From the NCBI GenBank assembly GCA_026545225.1, contig CM048847.1, forward strand, positions 5,022,001-5,086,000: 64,000 nucleotides of DNA, written 5' to 3'. The DNA is from Cornus controversa (lineage: Eukaryota > Streptophyta > Magnoliopsida > Cornales > Cornaceae). Below the pieces are notes generated by a model, which was not told where the DNA came from, made no database searches, and was given only the letters and a program-made list of their open reading frames with translations. Positions 22,201 through 33,575 of this stretch are shown in pieces. The number at the start of each line of letters is the position of its first letter. Position 1 is the first letter of the stretch. The translations under genes and the position numbers were made by a program.

Positions 22201-25200
22201 GTTTTGTTAGGGTTATTCTTATTCGAAAAGAGCAATTTGTAGTTAAAATCATGTATTATCGCAATCGTATGCTGTTTTGTGCCAGAATCGACCGTCTTGA
22301 CGTCAGAAAGAAACGAGCATGCAACATTAATTTCAAATTAGTGTCGTTTGAGTTGTTGTCTTTCGAAAAGTTCTATACCTAGAAAAATTTTGCCACAATA
22401 AGAATCGTACGTTGTTGTTGCCAAATTCAATATTCTAGACATCCAAAAGACTCAACGATCATGCTAATCTAATCTTCATCATGTTTTCTTTCTGTCATTT
22501 TGATTCAAAAATAGAAATTCGTAGTAAAATCGTGCATGATCACAACTGTATCGTGCATTATGACAGAATCAACCGTCTGGACATCAGAAAAGAAATGAGC
22601 ATGGCAACATCGATTTTAAACTTGTTTTATTTGAGTTATTTCATCTCAAAATGCTGAATTACTTCAGAATTTGGACCACAATTAGAATTTGACGTTGCGT
22701 GTTGCCTAAATCGACCGCCTTGACGTCTAAAAGACACAACACGCATGCTAGTCCAATCTTCATCATGTTTGTTCGAGTCGTTCAGATTCGAGAAGAGCTA
22801 TTCATCATAGAAATCGTTCATTATCACAACTGTATCTTGCTTTGGCTCAGAATCGACTGTTTAGACATCCAAAAGAAATGAGCATGCAACAACGATTTTA
22901 AATTAGTTTCATTTGAGTTCTTTTAATTTGAAAAGTCCAATTCAAAGAGAAATCGTGCATTAGCCTAATCGTATGGTGTTTGGGCTAGAATCAACCGTTT
23001 GGACATCCGACATAAATGGGCGTGGCAAGAACAATTTTAAACTAGTTTCGTCTGAGTTATTTTGTTTCAAAAATTCAAATTCCTTGAGTAATCGTGCCAC
23101 AATTAGAATTTGACGTTGCTTTTTGTCAAATTTGACCACCTAGACATCCAAAATACATAACGAGCATACCGATCCAATCTTCATCACGTTTTGTTAGGGT
23201 TATTCTTATTCGAAAAGAGCAATTCATAGTAGAAATCGTGTATTATCCCAATCATATGGTGTTTTGTGCCAGAATCGACCGTTTTGACGTCAGAAAGAAA
23301 CGAGCATGCCAAATTAATTTCAAATTAGTGTCGCTTGAGTTGTTGTATTTCAAAAAGTTCTATACCTAGAAAATTTGTGCCACAATAAGAATCGTACGTT
23401 GTTGTTGCCAAATTCAATATTCTAGACATCAAAAAGACTCAACGATCATGCCGATCCAATCTTCATCATGTTTTGTTTCTGTCATTTTGATTCAAAAATA
23501 GAAAGTCGTAGTAAAATCGTGCTTGATCACAACTGTATCGTGCATTATGCCAGAATTGATCGTTTGGACATCAGAAAAGAAATGAGTATGGCAACATCAA
23601 TTTTAAATTTGTTTTGTTTGAGTTGTTTTGTTTCAAAACGCTGAATTACTTAAGAAATTGTACCACAATCAGAATTTGACATTGCGTGTTGCCTAAATCG
23701 ACCGCCTAGACCTCCAAAAGACACATCGAGCATGCCAGTCCAATCTTCATCGTGTTTGTTCGAGTCGTTCTGATTCGATAAGAGTAATTCATCATAGAAA
23801 TCGTTAATTATCACAACCGTATCCTGCTTTGGCTCAGAATCGACTGTGTCGACATCCAAAAAAATTGAGAATGCAACAATGATTTTAAATTAGTTTCATT
23901 TGAGTTCTTTTATTTTAAATAGTCCTATTAAAAGAGAAATCATGCATTATCCCAATCATATGGTGCTTTGGGCCAAAATCTGCCTTTTGGATATCAAAAA
24001 TAAATGGGCGTGGCAACAACAATTTTAAACTAGTTTCGTTCGAGTTGTTTTGTTTCAAAATTTAAATTCCTTGAGTAATCGTGCCACAATTAGAATTTCA
24101 CGTTACTTTTTGACAAACTTGACGACCTAGACATCCAAAATACACAACGAGCATACTGATCCAATCTTCATCACGTTTTGTTAGGGTTATTCTTATTCAA
24201 AAAGAGCACTTCCTAGTAGAAATCCTGTATTATCCCAATCGTATTGTGTTTTGTGCCAGAATCGACCGTCTTGACGTCAGAAAGAAACAAGCTTGCAACA
24301 ACAATTTTAAATTAGTGTCGTTTAAGTTGTTTTCTTTGAAAAAGTTCTATTCCTAGAAAATTGTGCCACAATAAGAATCGTACGTTGTTGTTGCCAAATT
24401 CAATATTCTAGACATACAAAAGACTCAACGATCCTGCTGATCCAATCTTCATCATGTTTTGTTTGAGTCGTTCTGATCCAAAAATAGAAATTTGTAGTAA
24501 ATCGTGCATGATCACAACTGGATCGTGCATTGTGCCAGAATCGAACGTCTGGACATCAGAAAAGAAATGAGCATGCCAGCATCAATTTTAAACTTGTTTT
24601 GATTGAGTTGTTTTGTTTCAAAAAGTCAAATTACTTAAGAAATTGTACCACAATCAGAATTTGACGTTGCATGTTGCCTAAATCGACCGCCTAGACGTCC
24701 AAAAGACACAACGAGCATGCCAGTCCAATCTTCATCATGTTTGTTCGAGTTTTTTAGATTTGAGAAGAGCAATTCATCGTAGAAATTGTTCATTATCACA
24801 ACTGTATCGTGCTTTGGCTCTGAATCGACTGTCTAGACATCCAAAAGTAATGTGCATCCAACAACGAATTTAAATTAGTTTCATTTGAGTTCTTTTATTT
24901 CAGAAGTCCTATTCAAAGAGAAATCATGCATTATCCCAATCTATGGTGCTTTGGGCCTGAATCAACCGTTTGGACATCAGAAATAAATAAGCGTGGCGAC
25001 AACAATTTTAAACTAGTTTCGTTTTATTTGTTTTGCTTCAAAAATTCAAATTCCCAGAGTAATCGTGCCACAATTAGAATTTGACGTTGCTTTTTGCCAA
25101 ATTTGAGCACCTAGAAATCCAAAATACACAACAATCAATTCATAGTAGAAATCGTGTATTATCCCAATCGTATGGTGTTTTGTGCCAGAATCGACCATCT

Positions 25201-25739
25201 TGATGTCAGAAAGAAACGAGCATGCAACAATAATTTCAAATTAGTGTCATTTGAGTTGTTGTCTTCTGAAAATTTCTATACCTAGAAAGATTGTGCCATA
25301 ATAAGAATCGTACGTTGTTGTTGCCAAATTCAATATTCTAGACATCTAAAAGACTCAACGATCATGCCGATCCAATCTTTATCATGTTTTGTTTCTGTTA
25401 TTTTGATTCAAAAATAGAAATTCATAGTAAAATCGTGCATGATCACAACTGTATCGTGCATTGTGCCAGAATTGAACGTCTGGACATCAAAAAATAAATG
25501 AGCATGGCAACATCGATTTTAAACTTATTTTGTTTGAGTTGTTTTGTTTCAAAAAGTCGAATTACTTGAGAAATTGTACCACAATCAGAATTTGATGTTG
25601 CATGTTACCAAATTCAATATTCTAGACATCCAAAAGACTCAACGATCATCTGATCCAGTCTTCATCATATTTTGTTTCTGTCATTTTGATTCAAAAATAG
25701 AAATTGGTATTAAAATAGTGTATGATCACAACTGTATTG

Positions 25740-25744
25740 TGCAT
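25740..25744 (+). repeat. Target-site duplication, left copy (TGCAT)
   Basis: TGCAT immediately before the element and again at 30128-30132; the joined sequence restores GTGCATTATGCCAGAATC of the satellite. Confidence 0.9.
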
Positions 25745-25874
25745 TGTAAGGACCGGAATTTATTTTGACCGGTTCTGGGTGAATTTGGACCGGATTGAAT
25801 TTTTTCGGATTAACTAAAATTCCGGAAAGGGTAGGGACATTTATGTTTCCATCCAAGTGGAAGGTGTGTGTATA

Positions 25875-25928
25875 TGTGTATATATATATATATCTATATA
25901 TATATATATCTATATATATATATATATA
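25875..25928. repeat. (AT)n microsatellite in family II U3
   Basis: TATATA runs interrupted by TC. The overlapping short frames here are repeats of Y and I codons and not genes. Confidence 0.93.
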
Positions 25929-26035
25929 GTGCTTATATTTATATTAAATTATAAATATAGGGTGGGCTCATGTGCAATTAAAGGTAAATGTGGGGAAATA
26001 CATAGAATACATGTATTTTGTTTATGGTGTGGTAT

Positions 26036-26072
26036 ATTATATATATATATATAATATATATATGTATAATGT
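26036..26072 (+). promoter_or_regulatory. Candidate LTR promoter TATA region
   Basis: A TATA-rich segment ending TATGTATAATGTGTGG lies about 60-100 bp upstream of the purine-rich tract. The same order (AT-rich U3, purine tract, GC-rich block) occurs in all LTR families of the window, which suggests the transcription start lies between them. Low certainty, because TATA-like words are everywhere here. Confidence 0.35.
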
Positions 26073-26129
26073 GTGGACCAAGAGTGGTCAACCAAAGGGA
26101 AGACCACCTTAGTGGTCTCGGCTGAATAG

Positions 26130-26240
26130 AGGAAGAAAGAAAGAAAAAGAAAAGAAAAGAAAAAGAAGGAAAAAGGGAGAGAGAATCGGGGAGAGAGAAA
26201 GAGAACCCGAGAAGGAGAGATCGGGGATAGAGAGAGAGGC
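26130..26240 (+). repeat. Purine-rich tract (GA-rich)
   Basis: AGAAAGAAAAAG- and GAGAGAGAAAGAG-type sequence, the sense-strand counterpart of the pyrimidine tracts in the minus-strand LTRs. Confidence 0.85.
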
Positions 26241-27460
26241 GCCGATGGCGATGGCCGACCAGCTTCGCCTGGGCGGCAGCGGCTGACGGCGACGGCGACG
26301 GCGCGGCTGGTTGCAGGTTGCTGGCCGCGAGTGGGGGGTGTTCGCAGCTGAGCCGTTCGCAAAGGGGCGTCATTCGCGGTGGAGCTTCGGCTGGTCCGGT
26401 GGAGGATTCGACCGACGGTGGCGCCGACTATGGCTCTCGGCTGGCTGTCAGACGGCCATGGTGGCCGACGGTCACGGACTGGGCCCTTGCTGGTTGGGTT
26501 GTGCGCGACTCTCCTGGCTGGGTTTTCGGGTGGTTTAACTGGGGTGTTGATGGGGCTTCGGTTCGGGCTGGTGGTGCTCGGTTTTGTGGACTTGGGTGGA
26601 GTGATTCCGACCATGGTGGTGGCCGGAGATGGGTTCCTTGCCGGTGAGGTTGATACGGCTTGATTGGGGCTGTATTTGGGTCCGATTCTTTTGGGGTTGT
26701 ACCAGTTGGATTTAGGGTGGTTGTTTGATGATGGAGATGGTGCCGACGGCGGTTCTCGGCGGGTTGTTGAATGGTCATGGCAAGGTGGCCGGAACTAGCG
26801 ACTCACGTTTGTGGGTTCACGGTGAGGTTTGGGAGTTCACGGGTTCAAGTTTTAAATCCTTTTGGCGGCCGTTTTGGGGCTGATTTGTGGACTATTTGAG
26901 GGTGCACATAGTGGTACCGTAGAGGCTGTTTGGCTCGGCTAAGATAGGTTGCTGGGTCGTATTTGATTGGTCTAAAAATGGTGGAAATAGGCAGCTTCCG
27001 GTGGGTTTTCCATGGGGTTTGCGGTTGGTGATTGGCTTCGGCTAGTTTGGGTGTTGCAGCCGTGAGATTGCAGCAGTGGCTAGTGGAGGCTCGGCTTTGG
27101 TGGCTTGATTTTGGAGTTTAAATTGTTGGTGGTCTCGGTTCATGCTGAGTCTGTTCACGGTGACCGGAAAAAGGGGTATAACTTGAGGTTGACAACGGTG
27201 GTCAATGAGTTCGGCTTTGGGGTCGACAATAGTGCCGAAGCTTAGAGCTTCGATTGGATGGTTTGATGATGCCGGCCTTGGTGTTGGCTTGAGGGTCTTG
27301 CATAACAGGATGTTATGGCTCGTGGTTTGGGTTGGACCGGAAATCAGAATGGGCAAGGAAATGGTTCAGGGAGTGTTCGTGTCGGCCTTGACACAGGACT
27401 GGACCGGGCTTGGCATGGACCGCTTTGTAGATGCGGATTCATTGGAGAGCGGGACTTAAG
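26240..27460 (+). other. GC-rich block of family II LTR, no recognised gene
   Basis: Abrupt shift to G-rich sequence full of GGCTGG, TTCGG, GGTGG and GGCGACGGC words. At least three overlapping frames are open (26311-26538, 26318-26647, 26379-26663) plus two on the other strand. That pattern fits GC-rich low-complexity DNA, which rarely contains stops, rather than a gene. The protein readings are rich in G, W, V and A and I recognise no domain. It may be a transcribed leader. A captured host segment is a second possibility. Confidence 0.5.
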
Positions 27461-27989
27461 GCAAGTTGATTCTTGCCTCTATCTCGTACATATCTTTTAC
27501 GTACTTTGAGTAATTTACATATGTCTTAATTTAATCATATGTGGTATGTGTATATACATATATATGTAGGCGCTTATATATATGTGTGTATAGAGAATGT
27601 GGTACATACATGGGATGTGAGAGGATATACATATGCGTGTGTGTATATATATGTATGTGCGGGTTTGGGAAGCGATGACATGTTAGATTAATCGCCTGAT
27701 TGCATTGTGATATGCATGTATGTATAGATTAAAGTCTATGTAAAGCATGCTAAATAATACTTGTTTAGCTCTGTGTTGTCTTGTATGCATATGTGGTTCT
27801 TATGCATGGTGTTCAGGAAGTATATATATGTATGTGATTATATATATGTATGGTTGCAGTAGTAGAAATGTATACTAAGTTGAATATAGCTTTTGGCGAG
27901 CATTTGAAAAGCATGAAATGTGCTAAGTGTTTTATATGTTCTTGATACGTATGTGGGTGATGTAATATATATATGTGTATATATATATG

Positions 27990-28660
27990 CTGTGACTGGA
28001 ATGCATGTTAGCTACTTGTAATGAATACATGCATTGAATGAGAGCATGACTATATTTATGCTAGTGTAAGTGCATATGTGATTTATATGCATGATTTGAC
28101 ATGTACGTGTTTACATGTAGGGTTACGTGAATGAAATGCATGCTATCTGTTTATAGAAAATGTATGCATTGGTTATAGCATGATAAAAATATGCTAAGTT
28201 GGAATTGTTTGCATATGTAAGGTGTTATGCAAGTATTTGGACATATATGTGTTTATATGTGGGACTGTGAATGTGAGATGCGTGCTAGCTTCATATATAT
28301 ATATATATATATATATATTGAATGTATGCATTGGTCCTAGCATGATAAAAACGTGCTAAGTTGAAGTTGTTGCATATATGAGGTGTTATGCAAGTTTGTG
28401 AACATGTATGTGCTATATGTGTTGGAATGTGATGAAAAGTATGCCAAATGCTTCATTTTAGTATTCATAGGCATGGGTTGATGCATGAAAATATCATGTT
28501 ATGTATATATGCATCCATATCGCATATATAGGAGGGAAATGACACATACGTGGTTATATGTGGGTCTATGTAGAGGGAAATGCATGCTATGTACTTATAT
28601 ACTAGCCGGTGCATTGGGATAGCATAAAATAGAATGCTTGGTTATGTATGCATCCATATT
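27990..28660 (+). repeat. Degenerate ~150-bp tandem repeats in family II LTR
   Basis: A pattern recurs about four or five times. Its words are ATGCATTGG, then TAGCATGATAAAA, then TGCTAAGTTG, then GGTGTTATGCAAG, then a CATATATGTG run and CATGCTA. In the other family II copy the same pattern has been freshly reduplicated (63001-63330), so the region is prone to slippage. Confidence 0.65.
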
Positions 28661-28703
28661 GCATATATCAGAGGTTGCAGGAAAATTAACGCAAAAAGAG
28701 GTG

Positions 28704-29107
28704 CACGGGACTTCGGAGTGGTCCAACCGTGTCACGAGAAGTGGTATAATCATCCACTACGTATGGCCCTCGGAGTGGACCCGCCATACGAGGGCTTTAT
28801 GCCTAGAATCGGAGTATGTCCAACATTAGTGAGTTTCGGAGTTGCCCCCTCATAATTTGGCAAACCAATATATTGCCATCGGAATATGTCCAACAAGTAT
28901 GGCCCTCGGAGTGGACCCGCCATGCTCAGGCCTAATGCCTGGAATTTGGAGTATGTCCAATGAATGTGAGCCTCGGAGCTGCCCCCTCACATAATGGCAA
29001 TCTTATACATTGCCAGGGTAGGATGACCTTTCGGAGTGGTCCAGGTCATAGGTTGGTTATCGGAGTTGTCCTAGGTCACATGATCCTCGGAGCGGCCCAA
29101 TCATGTG
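28704..29107 (+). repeat. Array of hairpins with variable stems and a shared CGGAG loop
   Basis: Successive inverted repeats share a loop like TCGGAGTGGTCC but have different, still complementary stems. They are CACGG/CCGTG (28704-28731), CGTATGG/CCATACG (28760-28790), GTGAG/CTCAT (28829-28853), AGTATGG/CCATGCT (28896-28926), ATGTGAG/CTCACAT (28964-28992), ATGACC/GGTCAT (29023-29049) and CACATGAT/ATCATGTG (29077-29107). Between them lie TGGCAA/TTGCCA hairpins (28858-28878, 28995-29015) and AGGC/GCCT hairpins (28791-28804, 28928-28940). The same array is at 37185-37518. Function unknown. Confidence 0.8.
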
Positions 29108-29600
29108 GGGTATCGGGTGAGGACCGAGAGTGAGAGTATGTGCAAGCTTAGATGCTTGTCTTATGTATCGGATTATGACCGTCGAAGGTGAAAAATACCT
29201 TTATGCTTATGTGTTTATCTGTTAAGCATGTTTTCCTGTTTAAATGCATCTTTATTGCATTTGTGATGTGCTACTTGACGAGTAGGAGATGTGGTAGTTG
29301 ATTTACATCGTTATGTAAATGTGTTGACATATATGTACTATATACATATTGGTGCTGAATGTTTACTGTTTTCAAGCATGTTGTAAATGATTTCTAAAAT
29401 CATGTATTGTGGATTTTGTATGTTCATATGTGCTAGAGTAGCCATATACATCATTGGTTAATGCATGCTAGGTAGAGCATGGTCTTAAATATGGTGATAT
29501 ATTTGAGTGCATGTATATTTTTGAGAATATGTGAGGATCGACCTGCTGCAGCGGTGATAGTATGGTTCTACGTACCTTGTTGGGCCTTTGAGCTCACTCC

Positions 29601-29616
29601 CTCCCAGGTTTTGCAG
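29601..29616 (+). promoter_or_regulatory. 3' splice-site-like motif in U5
   Basis: CTCCCAGGTTTTGCAG followed by GTA, preceded by pyrimidine-rich CACTCCCTCC. The block is conserved in family I (5646-5700 and the matching part of I-2) and in other family II copies (34194-34260, 36678-36745). Family III has a different sequence at the matching place with the same form (a T-run then CAG, antisense near 38056-38064). Splicing of the LTR-driven transcript at this point is only an inference. Confidence 0.35.
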
Positions 29617-29876
29617 GTACTGCTGGTTTTGGAGTTAGTTAGGGGACTGACAGCACCGGTTGCAGAGGTAGTATCTAGATTCCTTAGAATCTAGTGTATA
29701 TCCAGGATAGTGGATAGATAGATGCTTTACATTTGGATTAAATGTATAAAGCGATTTATATTGATTCAGTTCCTTCAATTATATTTATTCATGTGATGTA
29801 TGTATTGAATACGGATATTCAAGGACTGAGGCATGTATATTTATAATTGTTTATGCATGTTGTAGAAATATTGGGG

Positions 29877-29949
29877 GGACACGGGCCCAGAAGTGTCCAT
29901 ATTTATTGTTAGATATAAATGCTGGGGGGATACGTGCCCAGAAGTGTCC
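29877..29949 (+). repeat. Twin stem-loop in family II U5
   Basis: GGACAC...GTGTCC (29877-29898) and GGATAC...GTGTCC (29928-29949). Same pair as in family I. Confidence 0.75.
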
Positions 29950-30127
29950 ATATGAATTGTAAAGCAGGTGTAATATGCCAAGAGCTGATTATTTAGAATG
30001 GGTCATGCCCGATTTTCGTAAAAATAATAGGGAATTGAATTGTATGATCAGGTGGAGGTTATGTCGTGAGGGTGATCTCACGGGATTCACACCTCAGTTT
30101 TCGGGCCTCGGGAATCGGGGCGTGACA

Positions 30128-30132
30128 TGCAT
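30128..30132 (+). repeat. Target-site duplication, right copy (TGCAT)
   Basis: Matches 25740-25744. Confidence 0.9.
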
Positions 30133-33100
30133 TATGCCAGAATCGACCGTCTGGACATCAGAAAAGAAATGAGCATGGCAACATCGATTTTAAACTTGTT
30201 TTATTTGAGTTGTTTTGTTTCAAAAAGTTGAATTACTTGAGAAATTATACCACAATTAGAATTTGACATTGCATGTTGCCTAAATCGACCGCCTAGACGT
30301 CCAAAAGACACAATGAGCATGCCGGTCCAATCTTCATCATGTTTGTTCGAGTCGTTCAGGTTCGAGTAGAGCAATTCATCATAGAAATCGTTCATTATCA
30401 CAATCGTATCCTGCTTAGGCTCAGAATCGACTGTGTAGACATCCAAAAGAAATGAGCAAGCAACAACGATTTTAAATTAGTTTCGTTTGAGTTCTTTTAT
30501 TTCAAACAATCCTATTCAAAGAGAAATCGTGCATTATCCCAATCGTATGGTGCTTTGGGCCAAAATCAGCCTTTTGGATATCAGAAATAAATGGGCGTGG
30601 CAACAACAATTTTAAACTAGTTTCGTTCGAGTTATTTTGTTTCAAAATTTAAATTCCTTGAGTAATCGTGCCACAATTAGAATTTGACGTTACTTTTTGA
30701 CAAAATTGACCACCTAGACATCCAAAATACACAACGAGCATACTGATCCAATCTTCATCACATTTTTTTAGGGTTATTCTTATTCGAAAAGATCAATTCA
30801 TTGTAGAAATCGTGTATAATCCCAATCGTATGGTGTTTTGTGCCAGAATCGACCATCTTGATGTCAGAAAGAAACGAGCATGCAACAATAATTTCAAATT
30901 AGTGTCATTTGGGTTGTTGTCTTTCGAAAGTTCTATACCTAGAAAAATTGTACCACAATAAGAATCGTACGTTGTTGTTGCCAAATTCAATATTCTAAAC
31001 ATCTAAAAGACTCAACGATCATGCCGATCCAATCTTCATCATGTTTTGTTTCTATTATTTTGATTCAAAAATAGAAATTCATAGTAAAATCGTGCATGAT
31101 CACAACTATATCGTGCATTGTGCCAGAATCAACCGTTTGGACATCAGAAAAGAAATGAGCATGGCAACATCGATTTTAAACTTGTTTTATTTGAGTTGTT
31201 TTGTTTCAAAATGCTGAATTACTTGAGAAATTGTACCACAATCAGAATTTGACATTGCATGTCGCCTAAATTGATTGCCTAGATGTCCAAAAGATACAAC
31301 GATCATGCCAATTCAATCTTTTTCATGTTTGTTCGAGTTGTTTAGATTAGAGAAGAGCAATTCATAGTAGAAATCGTGTATTATCCCAGTCGTATGGTGT
31401 TTTGTAACAGAATCGACCCTCTTGACGTCAGAAAGAAACGAGCATGCAACAATAATTTCAAATCAGTGTCGTTTGAGTTGTTGTCTTTCAAACACTTCTA
31501 TACCTAGAAAAATTGTGCCACAATAAGAATCCTACGTTGTTGTTGCCAAAAACTTGTTTTATTTGAGTTATTTTGTTTCAGAAAGTTGAATTACTTTAGA
31601 AGTTGTACCACAATCAGAATTTGACATTGCATGTTGCCTAAATCGACTGCCTAGACGTCCAAAAGATACAACGAGCATGCCAATTCAATCTTTTTCATGT
31701 TTGCTCGAGTTGTTTAGATTCGAGAAGAGCAATTCATAGTAGAAATCGTGTATTATCCCAATCGTATGGTGTTTTGTGCCAGAATCAACAATCTTGATGT
31801 CACAAAGAAACGAGCATGCAACAATACTTTCAAATGAGTGTCATTTGAGTTGTTGTCTTTAGAAAAGTTTTATACCTAGAAAAATTGTGCCACAATAAGA
31901 ATCCTACGTTGTTGTTGCCAAATTCAATATTCTAGACATCTAAAACGCTCAACGATCATGCCAATCCAATCTTCATCATGTTTTGTTTTTGTTGTTTTGA
32001 TTCAAAAATAGAAATTCGTAGTAAGATCGTGCAAGATCACAACCGTATCGTGCATTATGCTAGAATCGACCGTCTGGACATCAGAAAAGAAATGAGCATG
32101 GCAACATCGATTTTAAACTTGTTTTATTTGAGTTGTTTTGTTTCAAAACGCTGAATTACTTGAGAAATTGTACCACAATCAGAATTTGACGTTGCATGTT
32201 GCCTAAATCGACCGCCTAGACGTCCAAAAGACACAACGAGCATGCCAGTCCAATCTTCATCATGTTTGTTCGAGTTGTTTAGATTCGAGAAGAGCAATTC
32301 ATCGTAGAAATCGTTCATTATCACAACTGTATCGTGCTTTGGCTCTGAATCCACAGTCTAGATATCCAAAAGTAATGTGTGCATGCAACAACGAATTTAA
32401 ATTAGTTTCATTTGAGTTCTTTTATTTCAGAAAGTCCTATTCAAAGAGAAATCATGCATTATCCCAATCTATGGTGCTTTGGACCTGAATCAACCGTTTG
32501 GACATCAGAAATAAATGAGCGTGACAACAATAATTTTAAACTAGTTTCGTTTTATTTGTTTTGCTTCAAAGATTCAAATTCCCAGGGTAATCGTGCCACA
32601 ATTAGAATTTGACGTTGCTTTTTGCCAAATTTGACCACCAAGAAATCCAAAATACACAACGAGCATACTGATCCAATCTTCATCACATTTTGTTAGGGTT
32701 ATTCTTATTCGAAAAATCAATTCATAGTAGAAATTGTGTATTATCCCAATCTTATGGTGTTTTGTCACAGAATCGACCATCTTGATGTCAGAAAGAAACG
32801 AGCATGAAACAATAATTTCAAATTAGTGTCATTTGAGTTGTTGTCTTTCGAAAAGTTCTATACCTAGAAAAATTGTACCACAATAAGAATCGTACATTGT
32901 TGTTACCAAATTCAATATTCTAGACATCTAAAGGACTCAACGATTATGCCGATCCAATCTTCATCATGTTTTGTTTCTATCATTTTGATTCAAAAATAGA
33001 AATTCGTAGTAAAATCGTGCATGATCACAACTGTATCGTGCATTGTGCCAGAATCAACCGTCTGGACATCAAAAAATAAATGAGCATGGCAACATCAATT

Positions 33101-33575
33101 TTAAACTTATTTTGTTTGAGTTATTTTGTTTCAAAAAATTGAATTACTTGAGAAATTGTACCACAATAAGAATTTGACGTTGCATGTTGCCTAAATCGAC
33201 CGCGTTGACATCCGGAAGACACAACGAGCACGGCACTCCAATCTTCATCATGTTTGTTCGAGTCGTTCAGATTTGAGAAGAGCAATTCATCATAGAAATC
33301 GTTCATTATCACAATCGTATCCTGCTTTGGCTCAGAATTGACTATTTAGACATCCAAAAGAGATGAGCATAAAACAATTATTTTAAATTAGTTTCATTTG
33401 AGTTTTTTTATTTGGAAAAGTCCTATTGAAAGAGAAATCGTGCATTATCCCAATCGTATGGTGGTTTTGGCCAGAATCAACCGTTTGGACATCTGAAATA
33501 AATGGGCGTGGTAACAACAATTTGAAACTAGTTTCGTTTGAGTTGTTTTATTTCAAAAATTCAAATTGCTAGAGT
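30128..33575. repeat. Satellite block S4
   Basis: About 24 monomers of the same satellite. The order is less regular than in S3: near 31260-31560 an A2-type monomer runs into an A3-type one and an incomplete monomer follows, which suggests local rearrangement. Ends within a B3 monomer at AGAGT. Confidence 0.92.

Larger units (their letters stand above)
19291..25744. repeat. Satellite block S3
   Basis: About 46 monomers of the ~141-bp satellite. A1 monomers return at about 19495, 20484, 21471, 22458, 23446, 24430 and 25363, so the seven-monomer 986-bp unit is maintained. The last interval is shortened by a deletion inside an A3 monomer near 25132. A further monomer-internal deletion lies near 25605. 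Copies here are more diverged from each other than the two 14-mers in S1. Confidence 0.93.
25745..30127 (+). mobile_element. Family II solo LTR (4383 bp), intact, plus orientation
   Basis: TGTAAGGACCGG to GGGGCGTGACA with TGCAT duplications on both sides and no PBS or PPT outside, hence a solo LTR. Order in sense: GACCGG direct repeats (25749-25800), (AT)n tracts, TATA-rich segment (26036-26072), purine-rich tract (26130-26240), GC-rich block (26240-27460), (AT)n and degenerate ~150-bp repeats (27540-28660), hairpin array (28704-29107), U5 block with a CAG acceptor-like site (about 29616), twin stem-loop (29877-29949). It is the reference copy for reading the fragmented minus-strand family II LTRs at 33682-37626 and 62754-64000. 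Confidence 0.93.

Noticed and set aside
26311-26663. Overlapping GC-rich open frames that could be a small protein
   Set aside because: Three forward and two reverse frames are open over the same bases, as expected from GC-rich low-complexity DNA. No domain or signal is recognisable.
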